This document shows positions 33,620 through 42,256 of a stretch of DNA of 64,000 nt, piece after piece (position 1 is the first letter of the stretch; every line of letters begins with the position of its first letter). The translations under genes and the position numbers were made by a program. The notes under the pieces are model-generated. The model did not search any database, was not told where the DNA came from, and worked only from the letters and a program-made list of their open reading frames with translations. The stretch is from Amycolatopsis cihanbeyliensis (GTDB taxonomy: Bacteria; Actinomycetota; Actinomycetes; Mycobacteriales; Pseudonocardiaceae): NCBI RefSeq assembly GCF_006715045.1, contig NZ_VFML01000001.1:6048001-6112000 (forward strand). The letters run 5' to 3'.

Positions 33620-34549
33620 GTGATCGACCCGAGACGGCTGAAGGTGCTGCGCGCGCTGGCGGACCATGGCACGGTGACCGCCGCGGGCAACGCGCTGCAC
33701 CTGAGCGCGTCCGCGGTGTCCCAGCAACTGGCCGCGCTGGAAGCGGAGGTCGGCCAGGAACTGTTGCGCCGCAAAGGCAGGCGGGTGTGGCTGACCTCGG
33801 CGGGTGAGTTGCTGGTCGAGCACGCCAACGCGGTGCTCGCCGAGCTGGAACACGCCGAGGCCCGGCTGGCCGCGCATGCCTCGGGTGTGCTGGGTCGGGT
33901 CGAGATCGCCGCGTTCGCCTCGGCCATCACACAGGTGGTCGCCCCGGCGATCGCCGCCCTCCGTGAGTCCACTCCGGACCTCGGGGTGCACGTGCGGGAC
34001 GCCGAGGGGCAGCAGAGCCTGCCCTTGCTGTTGGACGGTGAGATCGACATCGCGGTCACCGTGCAGTACCGGGCCACCCCCGGCGAGCACGACCGCAGGC
34101 TCAGCCGCACCCCGCTGTACGCCGAGCCGTTCTACGCGGTGCTGCCACCCGGCCACCCGGCGATCGCGAGCGGGTCGGTACGGCTGGCCGACCTCGCCGA
34201 GGAGGACTGGATCGTGCCGCTGCCCGGCAACCCGTGCCGCGATCTGGTGCTGCTGTCCTGCGAGGGCGCCGGTTTCGCGCCGCGGATCACGCACACCTCG
34301 GACGACTTCGACGCGGAGGCGGCGCTGGTCGCCGCCGGGGCCGGGGTCGCGCTCATCCCACGCACCGCGCTGGGCGCGATCGACCCGGCGCGGGTGCTGC
34401 CGGTGGCGGGGGAGACGCCGACCCGTCGGGTGTTCGCCGCGGTCCGGCGGGGCCGCGAGGAGCACCCCCTGGTTTCCGCGGTGGGGCTGGCCCTGCGCGC
34501 GGCGGCCGCGGAGGTGCCGAGTCGGCTGCATGGCGCCGGGGTCGGCTGA
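33620..34549 (+). CDS. LysR-family regulator of threonine catabolism (likely)
   Basis: The 309-residue protein begins with a winged helix-turn-helix (IDPRRLKVLRALADHGTVTAAGNALHLSASAVSQQLAALEAEVG) and carries a LysR substrate domain with VEIAAFASAITQVVAP and GVALIPRTALGAI. GTG at 33620 is used. It lies 19 bases after kbl in the same direction, so it probably regulates the tdh-kbl operon, perhaps through the dyad at 31294-31319. A strong bidirectional hairpin follows its stop. Confidence 0.87.
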   Translation: MIDPRRLKVLRALADHGTVTAAGNALHLSASAVSQQLAALEAEVGQELLRRKGRRVWLTSAGELLVEHANAVLAELEHAEARLAAHASGVLGRVEIAAFASAITQVVAPAIAALRESTPDLGVHVRDAEGQQSLPLLLDGEIDIAVTVQYRATPGEHDRRLSRTPLYAEPFYAVLPPGHPAIASGSVRLADLAEEDWIVPLPGNPCRDLVLLSCEGAGFAPRITHTSDDFDAEAALVAAGAGVALIPRTALGAIDPARVLPVAGETPTRRVFAAVRRGREEHPLVSAVGLALRAAAAEVPSRLHGAGVG

Positions 34550-34564
34550 ACGGTGCCTCGGCAG

Positions 34565-34600
34565 GCCTCGCCCCGCCGGTGTGGTCCGGCGGGGCGAGGC
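34565..34600. terminator. Bidirectional terminator hairpin
   Basis: GCCTCGCCCCGCCGG (34565-34579) and CCGGCGGGGCGAGGC (34586-34600) are perfect complements with a six-base loop, located exactly between the convergent LysR and carboxypeptidase genes. No T-tract is present. It should stop transcription from both sides. Confidence 0.85.
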
Positions 34601-34612
34601 GGGATCGGGCCG

Positions 34613-36181
34613 TCAGCAGGGACCGGTGCGCTCCCAGACGCTCGCGACGCCTGGTTCGTCGCCCGGCCAGGCGTACCAGGTGGAGCGCCACTCGGAGCCG
34701 TCGTGGCTGACCACCGAACGCGGGTGGTACAGCTGGCTCGACTGCCACGCGGTGGCCGAGCAGTCCGGCGGGTCACCCGGGTCCGAGCCGCCACCGTAGG
34801 GCGACTTGGCCTTCTTCGCCGCGTACATCAGCGCGGGCCGGACCTTGTTCCAGAAGCCGTCCTGGCAGCCGTAGCGTGGCAGGAACCCGCCGCAGGACCC
34901 GGAGGCCGGGCCGATCTCGAAGGTGAACGAGGCGACGCCGAGCTTGTCGTAGGTCCAGTCGTCGTGGCCACCGGAGGCGGCGTACAGGATCTCCGGCGGC
35001 TGGCCGTAGCGGTAGCCCATCATGTTCGCCATGTCCCTGGCCATCGAGCGCAGGCTGCTGTCGTTGCCGGTGCGCACGTTCGCGTAGGCCCACGGGAACA
35101 GGACCATGTCGCTGTAGCTGTGCATGCTGAGCATGAGGCCCTTGGTGTCCGCGGGCGCGGGCACGCTGGGACCACCGTCCCTGCGGTCCGGGTAGAGCTT
35201 GGTCCACAGGCTCTGCAGCGCGCGGTTCTCGACCTCCGAGTCCGCGTGCGGACCGCGGTAGGTCTCCGCGCACGGGTAGCTGGACGAGCCGGACTCGCCC
35301 CAATGGCTGCCGTTGTTCCGGTTCAGGTCGATGCCGATCTGGGTCCCGGTGCAGTTCCCGTTGCTGGTGTTGGCGTTCTTGCGCTGCAGTAGCGGGGAGT
35401 TGCCGTTCTGCTGGACGATATCCACCCCGTCCGGGTTGCCGATCGGTACGACCCAGATCTCCGTGGTGTCCAAAAGGGACTTGACCTCGGCGTTGCCGGC
35501 GTAGTTGCCGACGAGGTGGTCGATCCAGCGCCAGGACATCACGCCGGTGGTGATCTCTCGCGCGTGCACCTGGCTCATCAGGAAGAACCGTGGCTTCGGA
35601 GCATCGGTGCGTTGCTGGCAGTCCTCGCCCGTGCGTTTGGTGATGCAGATGGCCTTCAGGTCGTAACCACGGCGGTCGCCGTTCGCCTTGCGCCAGGACT
35701 GGCCGTAGGTGACCACGGTCGCCAGGTCCGGATGGTCGGCCGCGACCTTGTCCAGGTGAGCATAGTGCGCGTTCACCGTCGGATAGCCGCCGTAATAGGT
35801 CTCGTCGATGTCCGAGGCACCGCGAGTCTCGTTGCTGTCCCGCTTGCGTGGCGGCTCCCACTGCGGCTCCGGCAACACCGAGTCGACCTCGGCCTGGAAG
35901 CCCGCGGAGTGGAGCTTCCGCTGGGTCGCGGCGTCACCGAGCACGAAGAGATCGTCACCCTGGCGCTGTTCCAGCACGTCGAAACCCCGCCGGAGCAGGT
36001 CCTGGGCACGGTCCGGGCCGTCGATGGGGACGCGGAACACGTAGGTGGTTCCCTCGGTGGTGCCGGTCATCGCCCGCGAGTCGGGTGCCGCCGTCGCCGT
36101 GCCGGTGCGCTCGGGCGTTGCCAGCAGCGCCCCACCGAGGGCGAGCGCCGCGAGCAGCGCGAACAGGGTTCTCTTCGTCAT
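34613..36181 (-). CDS. Secreted M14 zinc carboxypeptidase
   Basis: The 522-residue protein has a Sec signal peptide (1-32, hydrophobic LFALLAALALGGALLA), a propeptide-like region, and an M14 carboxypeptidase domain. Zinc ligands are His206 and Glu209 in SQVHAREITTG, the catalytic Glu lies in SFTFEIGPAS near the end of the domain, and NLNRNNGSHWG is the substrate-binding region. The last 50 residues (PDCSATAWQSSQLYHPRSVVSHDGSEW) form a small carbohydrate-binding module of the chitin-binding CBM5/12 type. It probably digests proteins outside the cell while held near chitin-like polymers. The 5' leader contains a long nested hairpin. Confidence 0.9.
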   Translation of the reverse strand: MTKRTLFALLAALALGGALLATPERTGTATAAPDSRAMTGTTEGTTYVFRVPIDGPDRAQDLLRRGFDVLEQRQGDDLFVLGDAATQRKLHSAGFQAEVDSVLPEPQWEPPRKRDSNETRGASDIDETYYGGYPTVNAHYAHLDKVAADHPDLATVVTYGQSWRKANGDRRGYDLKAICITKRTGEDCQQRTDAPKPRFFLMSQVHAREITTGVMSWRWIDHLVGNYAGNAEVKSLLDTTEIWVVPIGNPDGVDIVQQNGNSPLLQRKNANTSNGNCTGTQIGIDLNRNNGSHWGESGSSSYPCAETYRGPHADSEVENRALQSLWTKLYPDRRDGGPSVPAPADTKGLMLSMHSYSDMVLFPWAYANVRTGNDSSLRSMARDMANMMGYRYGQPPEILYAASGGHDDWTYDKLGVASFTFEIGPASGSCGGFLPRYGCQDGFWNKVRPALMYAAKKAKSPYGGGSDPGDPPDCSATAWQSSQLYHPRSVVSHDGSEWRSTWYAWPGDEPGVASVWERTGPC

Positions 36182-36210
36182 CGGGTACTACTCCTTCGGG
36201 TGCGCAGGGG

Positions 36211-36295
36211 GCCGAGGTGCCGCACGGACACACCGCTGCCAGGGCGGTCGAGGGCGTCCGCCCTGGCAGCGATGAGCCTAAACAGGCACCTCGGC
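36211..36295. promoter_or_regulatory. Nested two-stem structure in divergent gap
   Basis: GCCGAGGTGCC (36211-36221) pairs with GGCACCTCGGC (36285-36295). Inside, CGCTGCCAGGGCG (36234-36246) pairs with CGCCCTGGCAGCG (36259-36271). The two perfect stems are separated by loops of 12 and 13 bases. The element lies 30 bases before the ATG of the carboxypeptidase gene (minus strand), in the gap to the divergent SGNH hydrolase gene. It may be a regulatory leader RNA of the former or a double operator; it matches no riboswitch that I know. Confidence 0.5.
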
Positions 36296-36456
36296 TAGCA
36301 AGCACTATGCGTCATACCCCCCGGAGCCGGGGCATCCCAACGAGCCATAGTCATCGTCTATGAGCGCGAATCGACACGACCGGGTCAATGGGCTTCTGCC
36401 GGACCGGTCCGCGCTGGTAGGCAGGCTGTGGTGGCCGGTTGCGATCGGAGGTCGAT

Positions 36457-37248
36457 GTGCGCGGAGCCCGTGGTCTGCTCGGTGTCCTGGTACTGGTCGC
36501 GGGCGTGGCCGTGGCCCGGCCCGCCGTGGCGGCGCAGACCGTCGAGGAATACGTGGCGCTCGGTGACTCCTACTCCTCCGGCCTCGGCACCGGGGACTAC
36601 GACCGGCCTGGTGGGAGCTGCCATCGAGGGCCACGGGCGTACCCGGCGCTGTGGGCGGCGCGGCATCCGGACGTGGAGTTCCGTTTCCTGGCCTGCTCCG
36701 GGGCGACCACCGTCACCGTCGCCACCCGCCGCATGCTCGAGGCGCTCGGCCCGGAGACCGGGCTGGTTACGCTGACCGTGGGCGGCAATGACGCGGGTTT
36801 CGTCGACGTGATGACCACCTGCGTGCTGTCCGGCGACCGGGACTGTGCGCGCAGGGCCGGCCGGGCGGTGGAGTTCGTGCGCACCGAACTGCCCGGCCGG
36901 CTGGACCGCACCTATGCGGCGATCGCCGCGCGGGCTTCCTCGGCGGAGGTCGTGGTGTTCGGCTATCCCAGGCTGTTCGAGATCGGTGCCTGTCCCGGCG
37001 GGCTGAGCCGGGCGAAGCGGGCAGCGTTGAACGAGGCCGCCGACGCACTCGCGGCGACCACCGAGCAGCGGGCGGGCGCGGCCGGATTCACCTTTGTGGA
37101 CATGCGCGATCGGTTCGCCGGGCACGGTGTCTGCGCGGCCGACCCCTGGATCAACCCACTGACCTCACCGCTGATCGAGTCCTACCACCCCAACCGGCTG
37201 GGCCACGCCCGCGCCTACCTCCCCGCCCTCCTCGCCGCTGCGCGCTGA
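36457..37248 (+). CDS. Secreted SGNH/GDSL hydrolase
   Basis: The 263-residue esterase/lipase carries the GDSL serine in VALGDSYSSG, the GND motif in LTVGGNDAGF and the final Asp/His pair in ESYHPNRLGH, as in secreted SGNH lipases of Streptomyces (SCO type). Six cysteines in pairs (SCHRG, LACSG, TTC/RDC, GACPG, GVCAAD) suggest disulfides outside the cell. GTG at 36457, five bases after GGAGG, gives a signal peptide (GLLGVLVLVAGVAVA); a TTG 18 bases earlier is less suitable. It hydrolyses a lipid or ester; substrate unknown. Confidence 0.88.
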   Translation: MRGARGLLGVLVLVAGVAVARPAVAAQTVEEYVALGDSYSSGLGTGDYDRPGGSCHRGPRAYPALWAARHPDVEFRFLACSGATTVTVATRRMLEALGPETGLVTLTVGGNDAGFVDVMTTCVLSGDRDCARRAGRAVEFVRTELPGRLDRTYAAIAARASSAEVVVFGYPRLFEIGACPGGLSRAKRAALNEAADALAATTEQRAGAAGFTFVDMRDRFAGHGVCAADPWINPLTSPLIESYHPNRLGHARAYLPALLAAAR

Positions 37249-37375
37249 GGAGCGGTACGCGCGAACCCCGCCGCCGGGGCGCACGCGTCCACGAACGCGA
37301 CACGATAGCCGGTGGACAGACGGTGTTTCACCGCAGGAAACCGGGGCCGGATCGCCCGCCGGTATCGTCTCCGCC

Positions 37376-38611
37376 GTGGGAACACTGGCACGACGGCTGG
37401 GTACGGCGGATGCCGTCGTGATCGGGCTCGGTTCGATGATCGGTGCCGGGGTGTTCGCCGTTTTCGCGCCTGCCTCCGCCGCCGCGGGTACCGGCCTGCT
37501 CCTCTCCCTTGCCATCGCCGGTGTGGTCGCCTACTGCAACGCACGCAGCTCGGCCGTGCTCGCCGCCCAGTACCCGGTCTCCGGTGGCACCTACGTGTAC
37601 GGCAGGGAACGGCTCGGCCCCTGGTGGGGCTTCACCGCGGGCTGGGGTTTCGTCATCGGAAAGACCGCGTCCTGCGCGGCGATGGCGCTCACCGTCGCCG
37701 CTTACGTGGCTCCGGAGTTCGCCAGGCCGGTCGCGGCCGCCGCCGTGCTCGCGCTGACCGTGGTCAACTACTTCGGCATCACCAAAACCGCCGGGCTGGC
37801 CAGGGTCCTGCTGGCCGTCGCACTGGTGAGCATCGGCGCGGTGCTGGTGGCCGTGTTCGGTGGTGGCCAGGTGGACGCCGGGAGCCTCGGCGGCGGGTGG
37901 ACCGGTGGGGTCACCGGAGTGTTGCAGGCGGCGGGTCTGCTGTTCTTCGCCTTCGCGGGCTACGCGCGGATCGCCACCATGGGAGAGGAGGTGCGCGATC
38001 CGGGACGGACGATCCCGCGTGCCATCAGCGTGGCGTTGGCGGCGGCGCTGGTCCTCTACGCCGTGGTCGCCGTGGGCCTGCTGCTCGTGCTCGGCCCGGA
38101 GGCGCTGGCGCGTTCACGTGCACCCCTTGCGGATGCGGTACGGGCCGGTGGCATGGACTGGCTCGCACCGGCCGCGCGGATCGGCGCCGCCGTGGCTGGC
38201 CTCGGCGCGCTGCTGGCGCTGATCACCGGAATCGGGCGCACCACGCTGGCCATGGCCCGCAACCACGACCTGCCAGGGTGGATGGCCGGGGTGCATCCGC
38301 GCCGCCAGGTGCCGCACCACGCGGAGTCGGTGCTGGCGGTGGTCGTATGCGTCCTGGTGCTGACGCTCGACCTGCGCGGCGCCATCGGCTTCTCGTCGTT
38401 CGGGGTGCTGGTGTACTACGCCATCGCCAATGCCTCGGCGTTCACCCTGCCCGCCGGCCTGCGCCGAATGCCCCGGTGGCTGCCCGTGCTCGGGCTCGGT
38501 GGTTGCCTGCTACTGGCCGCCACCCTGCCGTGGCAGTCGGTGCTGGCGGGCGTCCTGGTGTTCGCGGTCGGTCTGGGCGGGCGGGCCGTGGTGCGCGCCC
38601 GCCGAGCTTGA
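37376..38611 (+). CDS. APC-family amino acid permease
   Basis: The 411-residue protein has about twelve membrane segments and the amino acid-polyamine-organocation signature at its start: DAVVIGLGSMIGAGVFAVF, where the G-S-M-I-G-A-G loop binds the substrate backbone. A later GYARIATMGEEVRDPGRTIPRA segment is also typical of this family. GTG at 37376 is used. The substrate cannot be told from sequence. It converges with the ESX-type protein gene with a four-base gap. Confidence 0.87.
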   Translation: MGTLARRLGTADAVVIGLGSMIGAGVFAVFAPASAAAGTGLLLSLAIAGVVAYCNARSSAVLAAQYPVSGGTYVYGRERLGPWWGFTAGWGFVIGKTASCAAMALTVAAYVAPEFARPVAAAAVLALTVVNYFGITKTAGLARVLLAVALVSIGAVLVAVFGGGQVDAGSLGGGWTGGVTGVLQAAGLLFFAFAGYARIATMGEEVRDPGRTIPRAISVALAAALVLYAVVAVGLLLVLGPEALARSRAPLADAVRAGGMDWLAPAARIGAAVAGLGALLALITGIGRTTLAMARNHDLPGWMAGVHPRRQVPHHAESVLAVVVCVLVLTLDLRGAIGFSSFGVLVYYAIANASAFTLPAGLRRMPRWLPVLGLGGCLLLAATLPWQSVLAGVLVFAVGLGGRAVVRARRA

Positions 38612-38615
38612 CCGG

Positions 38616-40091
38616 TTACTGCTCCGTGCGCTCGCCGCCGCGGGTCTCGCCGATGACGGGTGGGACGGTCTTACCGACGCCGTCGGTGCCGAAGTACTCG
38701 TTCGGGTCGTCCTCCTGGAGGTACTCGGCCCGCTTGTGGTCCTTGTCCTCCTCCTTGTTGCCACGGCCGCCGCCGGCCGCCCCCATCGGGGCGCCCGCGC
38801 CGCGTGCCCCGGTGCCGCCCTGGCCGCCGCGGGCGAACTCGTTGGCCGAGCGCGCACCCGGCTCACCGGCCCCGGTGCCGCGGCCGGGACCCGCCGGTGT
38901 TCCCGGGGAGCCGCTCCGGGGCGCCGGCATACCACCGCGGGGGGCGCCGGTGCCGCCGGTGACCCTGTTGCCCGCGCTGCCGGAGCCGTAGCCCCCGCCA
39001 CGGCCGGTCGAGCCGAAGCCACGGCCCGGCTTGTCGCGGGTGGTCTCACTGCCGAGCCTGCCGAGGTTGCTGCCGCCACCCGGCGCGACGGCGCCGCCCA
39101 TGCCACCGCCGCCGCTCGCCGCCGGACGGCCCCACTGCCCGCCGGGCTGCGTGGTCGGGTTGTTGCCCTGCGGGTTCGGTCCCGCCCCGCTGCTGGTACC
39201 GGGGCCCGGCGCCACACCCGCCCCGCCGGGCGGTGGCCCGGCGGGGCCACCGCCCATCGGGGCGCCCGGACCACCCGGCGCCGAGATCGGTGGCCCGCCA
39301 CCGAATCCGGAGGTCCGGGTGCTGCTGTCGATCGAGGAGGGGGACGTGGAGTCGCCCGGCTGCGGGGCGGAGGAGAAGGTCGGCTGGGTGGAGCCGGTGC
39401 TGTACAGCGCTTGATCCCGCGCCTGTACCACGGCGGCGGCCCGCTCGTGGGCCTCCTGCCGCAGGCGGGCCTGCCGCTCCATGTTCGCCAGCACGCCGAG
39501 CTGCTTGCCCCAGTCACCGTTCTCGGCGTGCTGGTTGGCCTGCGCGATCGAATCCTCGACCGGCATGCCCGCCGGTTCCGGCATGTTGTTCTTGGCCTGG
39601 ATCAGCGTGGCCGACTGCTGGGAAAGGCGGTTGGAGGTCAGGTGGGACGCGTTGGCGGAGGAGTCGGACCAGTCGGCGAGGGCGCCGAAGAACGCGTGTG
39701 CCTTGGCGGCCCCCTCACCCTGCCACTCGGCCTCCTCCTTGGCGGACGCCCTGCGGAAGGAGTCCGCGAGCTGCTTCTGCGCGTTGCCCAGGTCGTTGGC
39801 GATCATGCCTTGCTCGTCCACGCTGGCCGGGTCGACGGCATCGTTGACGATGGAGATCAGCTGCTCGTGCGGCCGGCTCCGGTAGTCGTGATCGGAAGGA
39901 TCGAGCCCGGAGCGGAACTCCTGGCTGGCCAGCAGCCGCTCGGCTTCGGCGGCCGAGTACCGGCCGGCGACCTGTTGCGCGTTGGCCGGGTCCACCGGCA
40001 CGGCGCCGCGCGCCACACCGGGTGCGCCGTGGTGCGCGGCGTCGGCGTACACCTCACCCTCGTAGGACCGAGGCGTGTATCCCTCCGACAT
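38616..40091 (-). CDS. Gly/Pro-rich ESX-associated PPE-like protein
   Basis: The 491-residue protein has a helical first half (about 1-240), including EWQGEGAAKAHAFFGAL with a WxG-like turn and ANMERQARLRQEAHERAAA, consistent with a WXG100/PPE-like helical hairpin. A long Gly/Pro/Ser/Arg-rich second half ends in EDDPNEYFGTDGVGKTVPPVIGE, a conserved ending in Pseudonocardiaceae ESX proteins. It is probably exported by a type VII secretion system. The ATG at 40091 (MSEGYTPRSYEG) is chosen over one seven codons upstream. It is downstream of a DUF3558 lipoprotein, a helical protein and EspG on the same strand. Confidence 0.75.
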   Translation of the reverse strand: MSEGYTPRSYEGEVYADAAHHGAPGVARGAVPVDPANAQQVAGRYSAAEAERLLASQEFRSGLDPSDHDYRSRPHEQLISIVNDAVDPASVDEQGMIANDLGNAQKQLADSFRRASAKEEAEWQGEGAAKAHAFFGALADWSDSSANASHLTSNRLSQQSATLIQAKNNMPEPAGMPVEDSIAQANQHAENGDWGKQLGVLANMERQARLRQEAHERAAAVVQARDQALYSTGSTQPTFSSAPQPGDSTSPSSIDSSTRTSGFGGGPPISAPGGPGAPMGGGPAGPPPGGAGVAPGPGTSSGAGPNPQGNNPTTQPGGQWGRPAASGGGGMGGAVAPGGGSNLGRLGSETTRDKPGRGFGSTGRGGGYGSGSAGNRVTGGTGAPRGGMPAPRSGSPGTPAGPGRGTGAGEPGARSANEFARGGQGGTGARGAGAPMGAAGGGRGNKEEDKDHKRAEYLQEDDPNEYFGTDGVGKTVPPVIGETRGGERTEQ

Positions 40092-40108
40092 CGCGACTCC
40101 CTCCCTGG

Positions 40109-40651
40109 TCACTGCACCTTCGGAAGCATCGGTTCAAGCTCTTCGGCATATTTCTTGGTGTCCGTACACGCGTCAAAATCCGCGCTGCCAACCGGGCTCA
40201 CACCGACTATCGCGCGGGCGCTCTCGGAAACTTTCATGGCTATATCGCAAAATCCGTCCGAGTCGTGGGATCGTAAGGCTTGGCGACCGTTGATCTTGAT
40301 TTCGACTGAGTCTGGGTCAGTCCGGCGGAACTCTTCTAATCCCTGAACGGGATCCAGGACCACACCTGCGGATCCGTATCGTGTTTTGGTGGCGACGCAC
40401 TCGTTGCGCGCGGTCTTGTTCTCACCTGGCTGGAATCCGTCCCCGGCGACAAGCTCATCGAGAACGCCGCACGCGTTCATGTTAGCGAATACGTTCTGAT
40501 TGCCAACTGACGGTGCAGATGTTGTGCTGGAATCTCGCTCTGCGGGGGTCGCTGTCCCGGCTTCCTTGCCTGAGCAGGCCGAGATTCCTAATGTGCCGAT
40601 CACGATAACGATCGCTGTCAAGTGCTTCCGTCGGATTGCTGATCTTGTCAT
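40109..40651 (-). CDS. DUF3558-family lipoprotein
   Basis: The 180-residue protein begins MTRSAIRRKHLTAIVIVIGT and has a lipobox with Cys26 (GISAC), so it should be a membrane-anchored lipoprotein. The DUF3558 domain follows with NACGVLDELVAGDGF, a Cys-containing mid part and a last CDIAMKVSE...CTDTKKYAEEL. DUF3558 proteins are frequent beside ESX genes in Pseudonocardiaceae; their function is unknown. The DNA is much less GC-rich than neighbours (for example 32 of 60 G/C in 40,261-40,320), hinting at relaxed or foreign origin. Confidence 0.8.
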   Translation of the reverse strand: MTRSAIRRKHLTAIVIVIGTLGISACSGKEAGTATPAERDSSTTSAPSVGNQNVFANMNACGVLDELVAGDGFQPGENKTARNECVATKTRYGSAGVVLDPVQGLEEFRRTDPDSVEIKINGRQALRSHDSDGFCDIAMKVSESARAIVGVSPVGSADFDACTDTKKYAEELEPMLPKVQ

Positions 40652-40658
40652 GTCGATT

Positions 40659-41108
40659 TCAGCTGTCTGTAGCGGTGAGAAATGGGCCAAGCTTTTGGTT
40701 AGCGTCTTCGTCGGCCGCCTTGTAGTTACGTCTGGCTATCTCAAGTGCTTCTCGTGCATGGCCAAGGCCGTCTTTGAAGCTATTGAAAGCTGGGACCAGC
40801 GACCGCTCGTCAGAGTCAAGAGCCATCAGCACGTGTTGCGACACTTGGCGGGCGTACTCGTCGTCTCCCAGCATTGGTTTCCTTGCCAAGTTACGTACGC
40901 GATGATGCAGCCCGCTTACCTGCTGCTCAGCCTCATCGACGGCGGCCAGGAAGGCCTGGCCCATCTCCTCGCTGACCGCCCAGCGGCCCGCCTTGGCCTC
41001 GCCGAGCATGCCCTTGGCGTCGTCGGCGAAAGCCTTGGCCTGCGCCTCACTGTCGGCACCGGCGATGATGCTCTGCAGGAAGCTGTTACCCGCGTCGCCC
41101 TCCGCCAT
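40659..41108 (-). CDS. Small helical ESX-associated protein
   Basis: The 149-residue protein is largely helical: GDAGNSFLQSIIAGADSEAQAKAFADDAKGML, then AGRWAVSEEMGQAFLAAVDEAEQQVSGL and a C-terminal AFNSFKDGLGHAREALEIARRNYKA. This resembles WXG100-like or ESX-1-associated proteins, but no clear WxG motif is present. ATG at 41108 follows GGGAGGGGCAGC. The A/T-richer composition is shared with the DUF3558 gene seven bases downstream. It is probably a partner or chaperone of the secreted protein in this cluster. Confidence 0.6.
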   Translation of the reverse strand: MAEGDAGNSFLQSIIAGADSEAQAKAFADDAKGMLGEAKAGRWAVSEEMGQAFLAAVDEAEQQVSGLHHRVRNLARKPMLGDDEYARQVSQHVLMALDSDERSLVPAFNSFKDGLGHAREALEIARRNYKAADEDANQKLGPFLTATDS

Positions 41109-41171
41109 GCTGCCCCTCCCTGAGCTCAAGGCTTGGTCACCCGATCGCGTACCTAGAGTATCAACGTGGGC

Positions 41172-41987
41172 TCAATCCGTCCCCACTTCGAGGGCGCCAC
41201 TGAGCCGTTCACGCAGCCACTGGGCGATGCGGCGGTTGTCCGCGCCGGTGAAGGTCTGCCGCAGCGCGCCGTCGGGAAGCTGCTCGGTGACCGCGAAAAA
41301 GCGGCCGTCGTCGGTGTCGAACCAGGTCAGCGACCCGAGTTGCTGCTCACGCCCCCGGCGGACGTGGGTGTCCGGCTCGCGGACCGAGCAGGAGATGATC
41401 CCGTAACGCAGCATCGGTGCGGTGAAGAAGTGCTCGATGGCCTTCCGGTTGTTGGCCTGGACGCCCTCGTCCTCGTCGGTGACCGGCAACGCGTCCTCGT
41501 CCTGCTGCCCGGCCCTCGGCGGGGTGAGGATGGTGGCCGGGTTGTGCCGAAGGGCCGGCCATTCGGGCAGGAAGGACACCATCTCCGGCACCACCTGCTC
41601 CGGGCGGAGCCGTTCGAACAGCAGCTTGTCGCCCGACTGCTGGGAGATGAAGCCCAGTTTGCCCCGCCAGCCACCCCGGTACAGGTATCGGACGTCGGTC
41701 GCGGTCACCGTGGCCACCTGGGTCACCAGCACGTGTGGCGACGACCAGGCCCGCAACAGGTCCTCGACCTCCGGATGCAGGCTGTCCCCGATGGCCAGCC
41801 CGTTCTCGCGAAGGCGTGCCCAGGTGCGCGCACGCTGCTCGGTCCGTTCGGTGAACGTGGGGCTCGCGTACGGGATCTCGTACGGGTACACCCAGCGGCC
41901 GAGGCGCAGATCCTCTTCCAGGATGTCCAGTTCTTCCAGGTGCGCGCTGAACGACGCCGCCAACTCCGAACCCCCTACCGCCGACAC
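41172..41987 (-). CDS. EspG-family ESX secretion-associated protein
   Basis: The 271-residue protein fits EspG, the cytosolic chaperone for PE/PPE substrates of ESX type VII secretion. It has LEELDILEEDLRLGRWVYPYEIPYASPT in the N-terminal part and TEQLPDGALRQTFTGADNRRIAQWLRERL at the C-terminus, with a central LGSLTWFDTDDGRFFAV. It heads a co-directional cluster with a helical protein, a DUF3558 lipoprotein and a PPE-like protein, so it may chaperone the latter. The ESX core (EccB-E) is not in the window. The start is GTG at 41987. Confidence 0.78.
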   Translation of the reverse strand: MSAVGGSELAASFSAHLEELDILEEDLRLGRWVYPYEIPYASPTFTERTEQRARTWARLRENGLAIGDSLHPEVEDLLRAWSSPHVLVTQVATVTATDVRYLYRGGWRGKLGFISQQSGDKLLFERLRPEQVVPEMVSFLPEWPALRHNPATILTPPRAGQQDEDALPVTDEDEGVQANNRKAIEHFFTAPMLRYGIISCSVREPDTHVRRGREQQLGSLTWFDTDDGRFFAVTEQLPDGALRQTFTGADNRRIAQWLRERLSGALEVGTD

Positions 41988-42054
41988 GACCGATCACTAC
42001 GGTACGACGGCCAACGGTAGCGCACGGTCGTCAGATGATCACTCGGCTCGCCGT

Positions 42055-42252
42055 TCAGTGACGAAGCTCGCTCACGAACGCGGCCCACGCGGTCCGGTCG
42101 AACGTCAGGGTCGGGCTGGGGGAGCGCCGCTTGCTGTCCCTGACCTGGACAGCGGCCCCGGCAAGCCGAGCCTCGACACAACCGTGGGCGTTGTTGCTGT
42201 AGCTCGACTTGAACCAGTCGGTCTGGTGGATCTTGCGGCGAGGGACCTGCAT
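42055..42252 (-). CDS. DUF397 protein (first copy)
   Basis: The 65-residue protein shows the DUF397 pattern W-F-K-S-S-Y-S-N..., CVEARLAGAAVQVRDSKR and LTFDRTAWAAFV. DUF397 proteins are short partners of XRE/DUF5753 regulators and resemble Streptomyces Scr2/BldB-type proteins; in that system the pair can behave like a toxin-antitoxin-type switch. It follows the XRE gene with a four-base gap and is a homolog of the second copy 960 bases to the right. Confidence 0.87.
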   Translation of the reverse strand: MQVPRRKIHQTDWFKSSYSNNAHGCVEARLAGAAVQVRDSKRRSPSPTLTFDRTAWAAFVSELRH

Positions 42253-42256
42253 CGGG

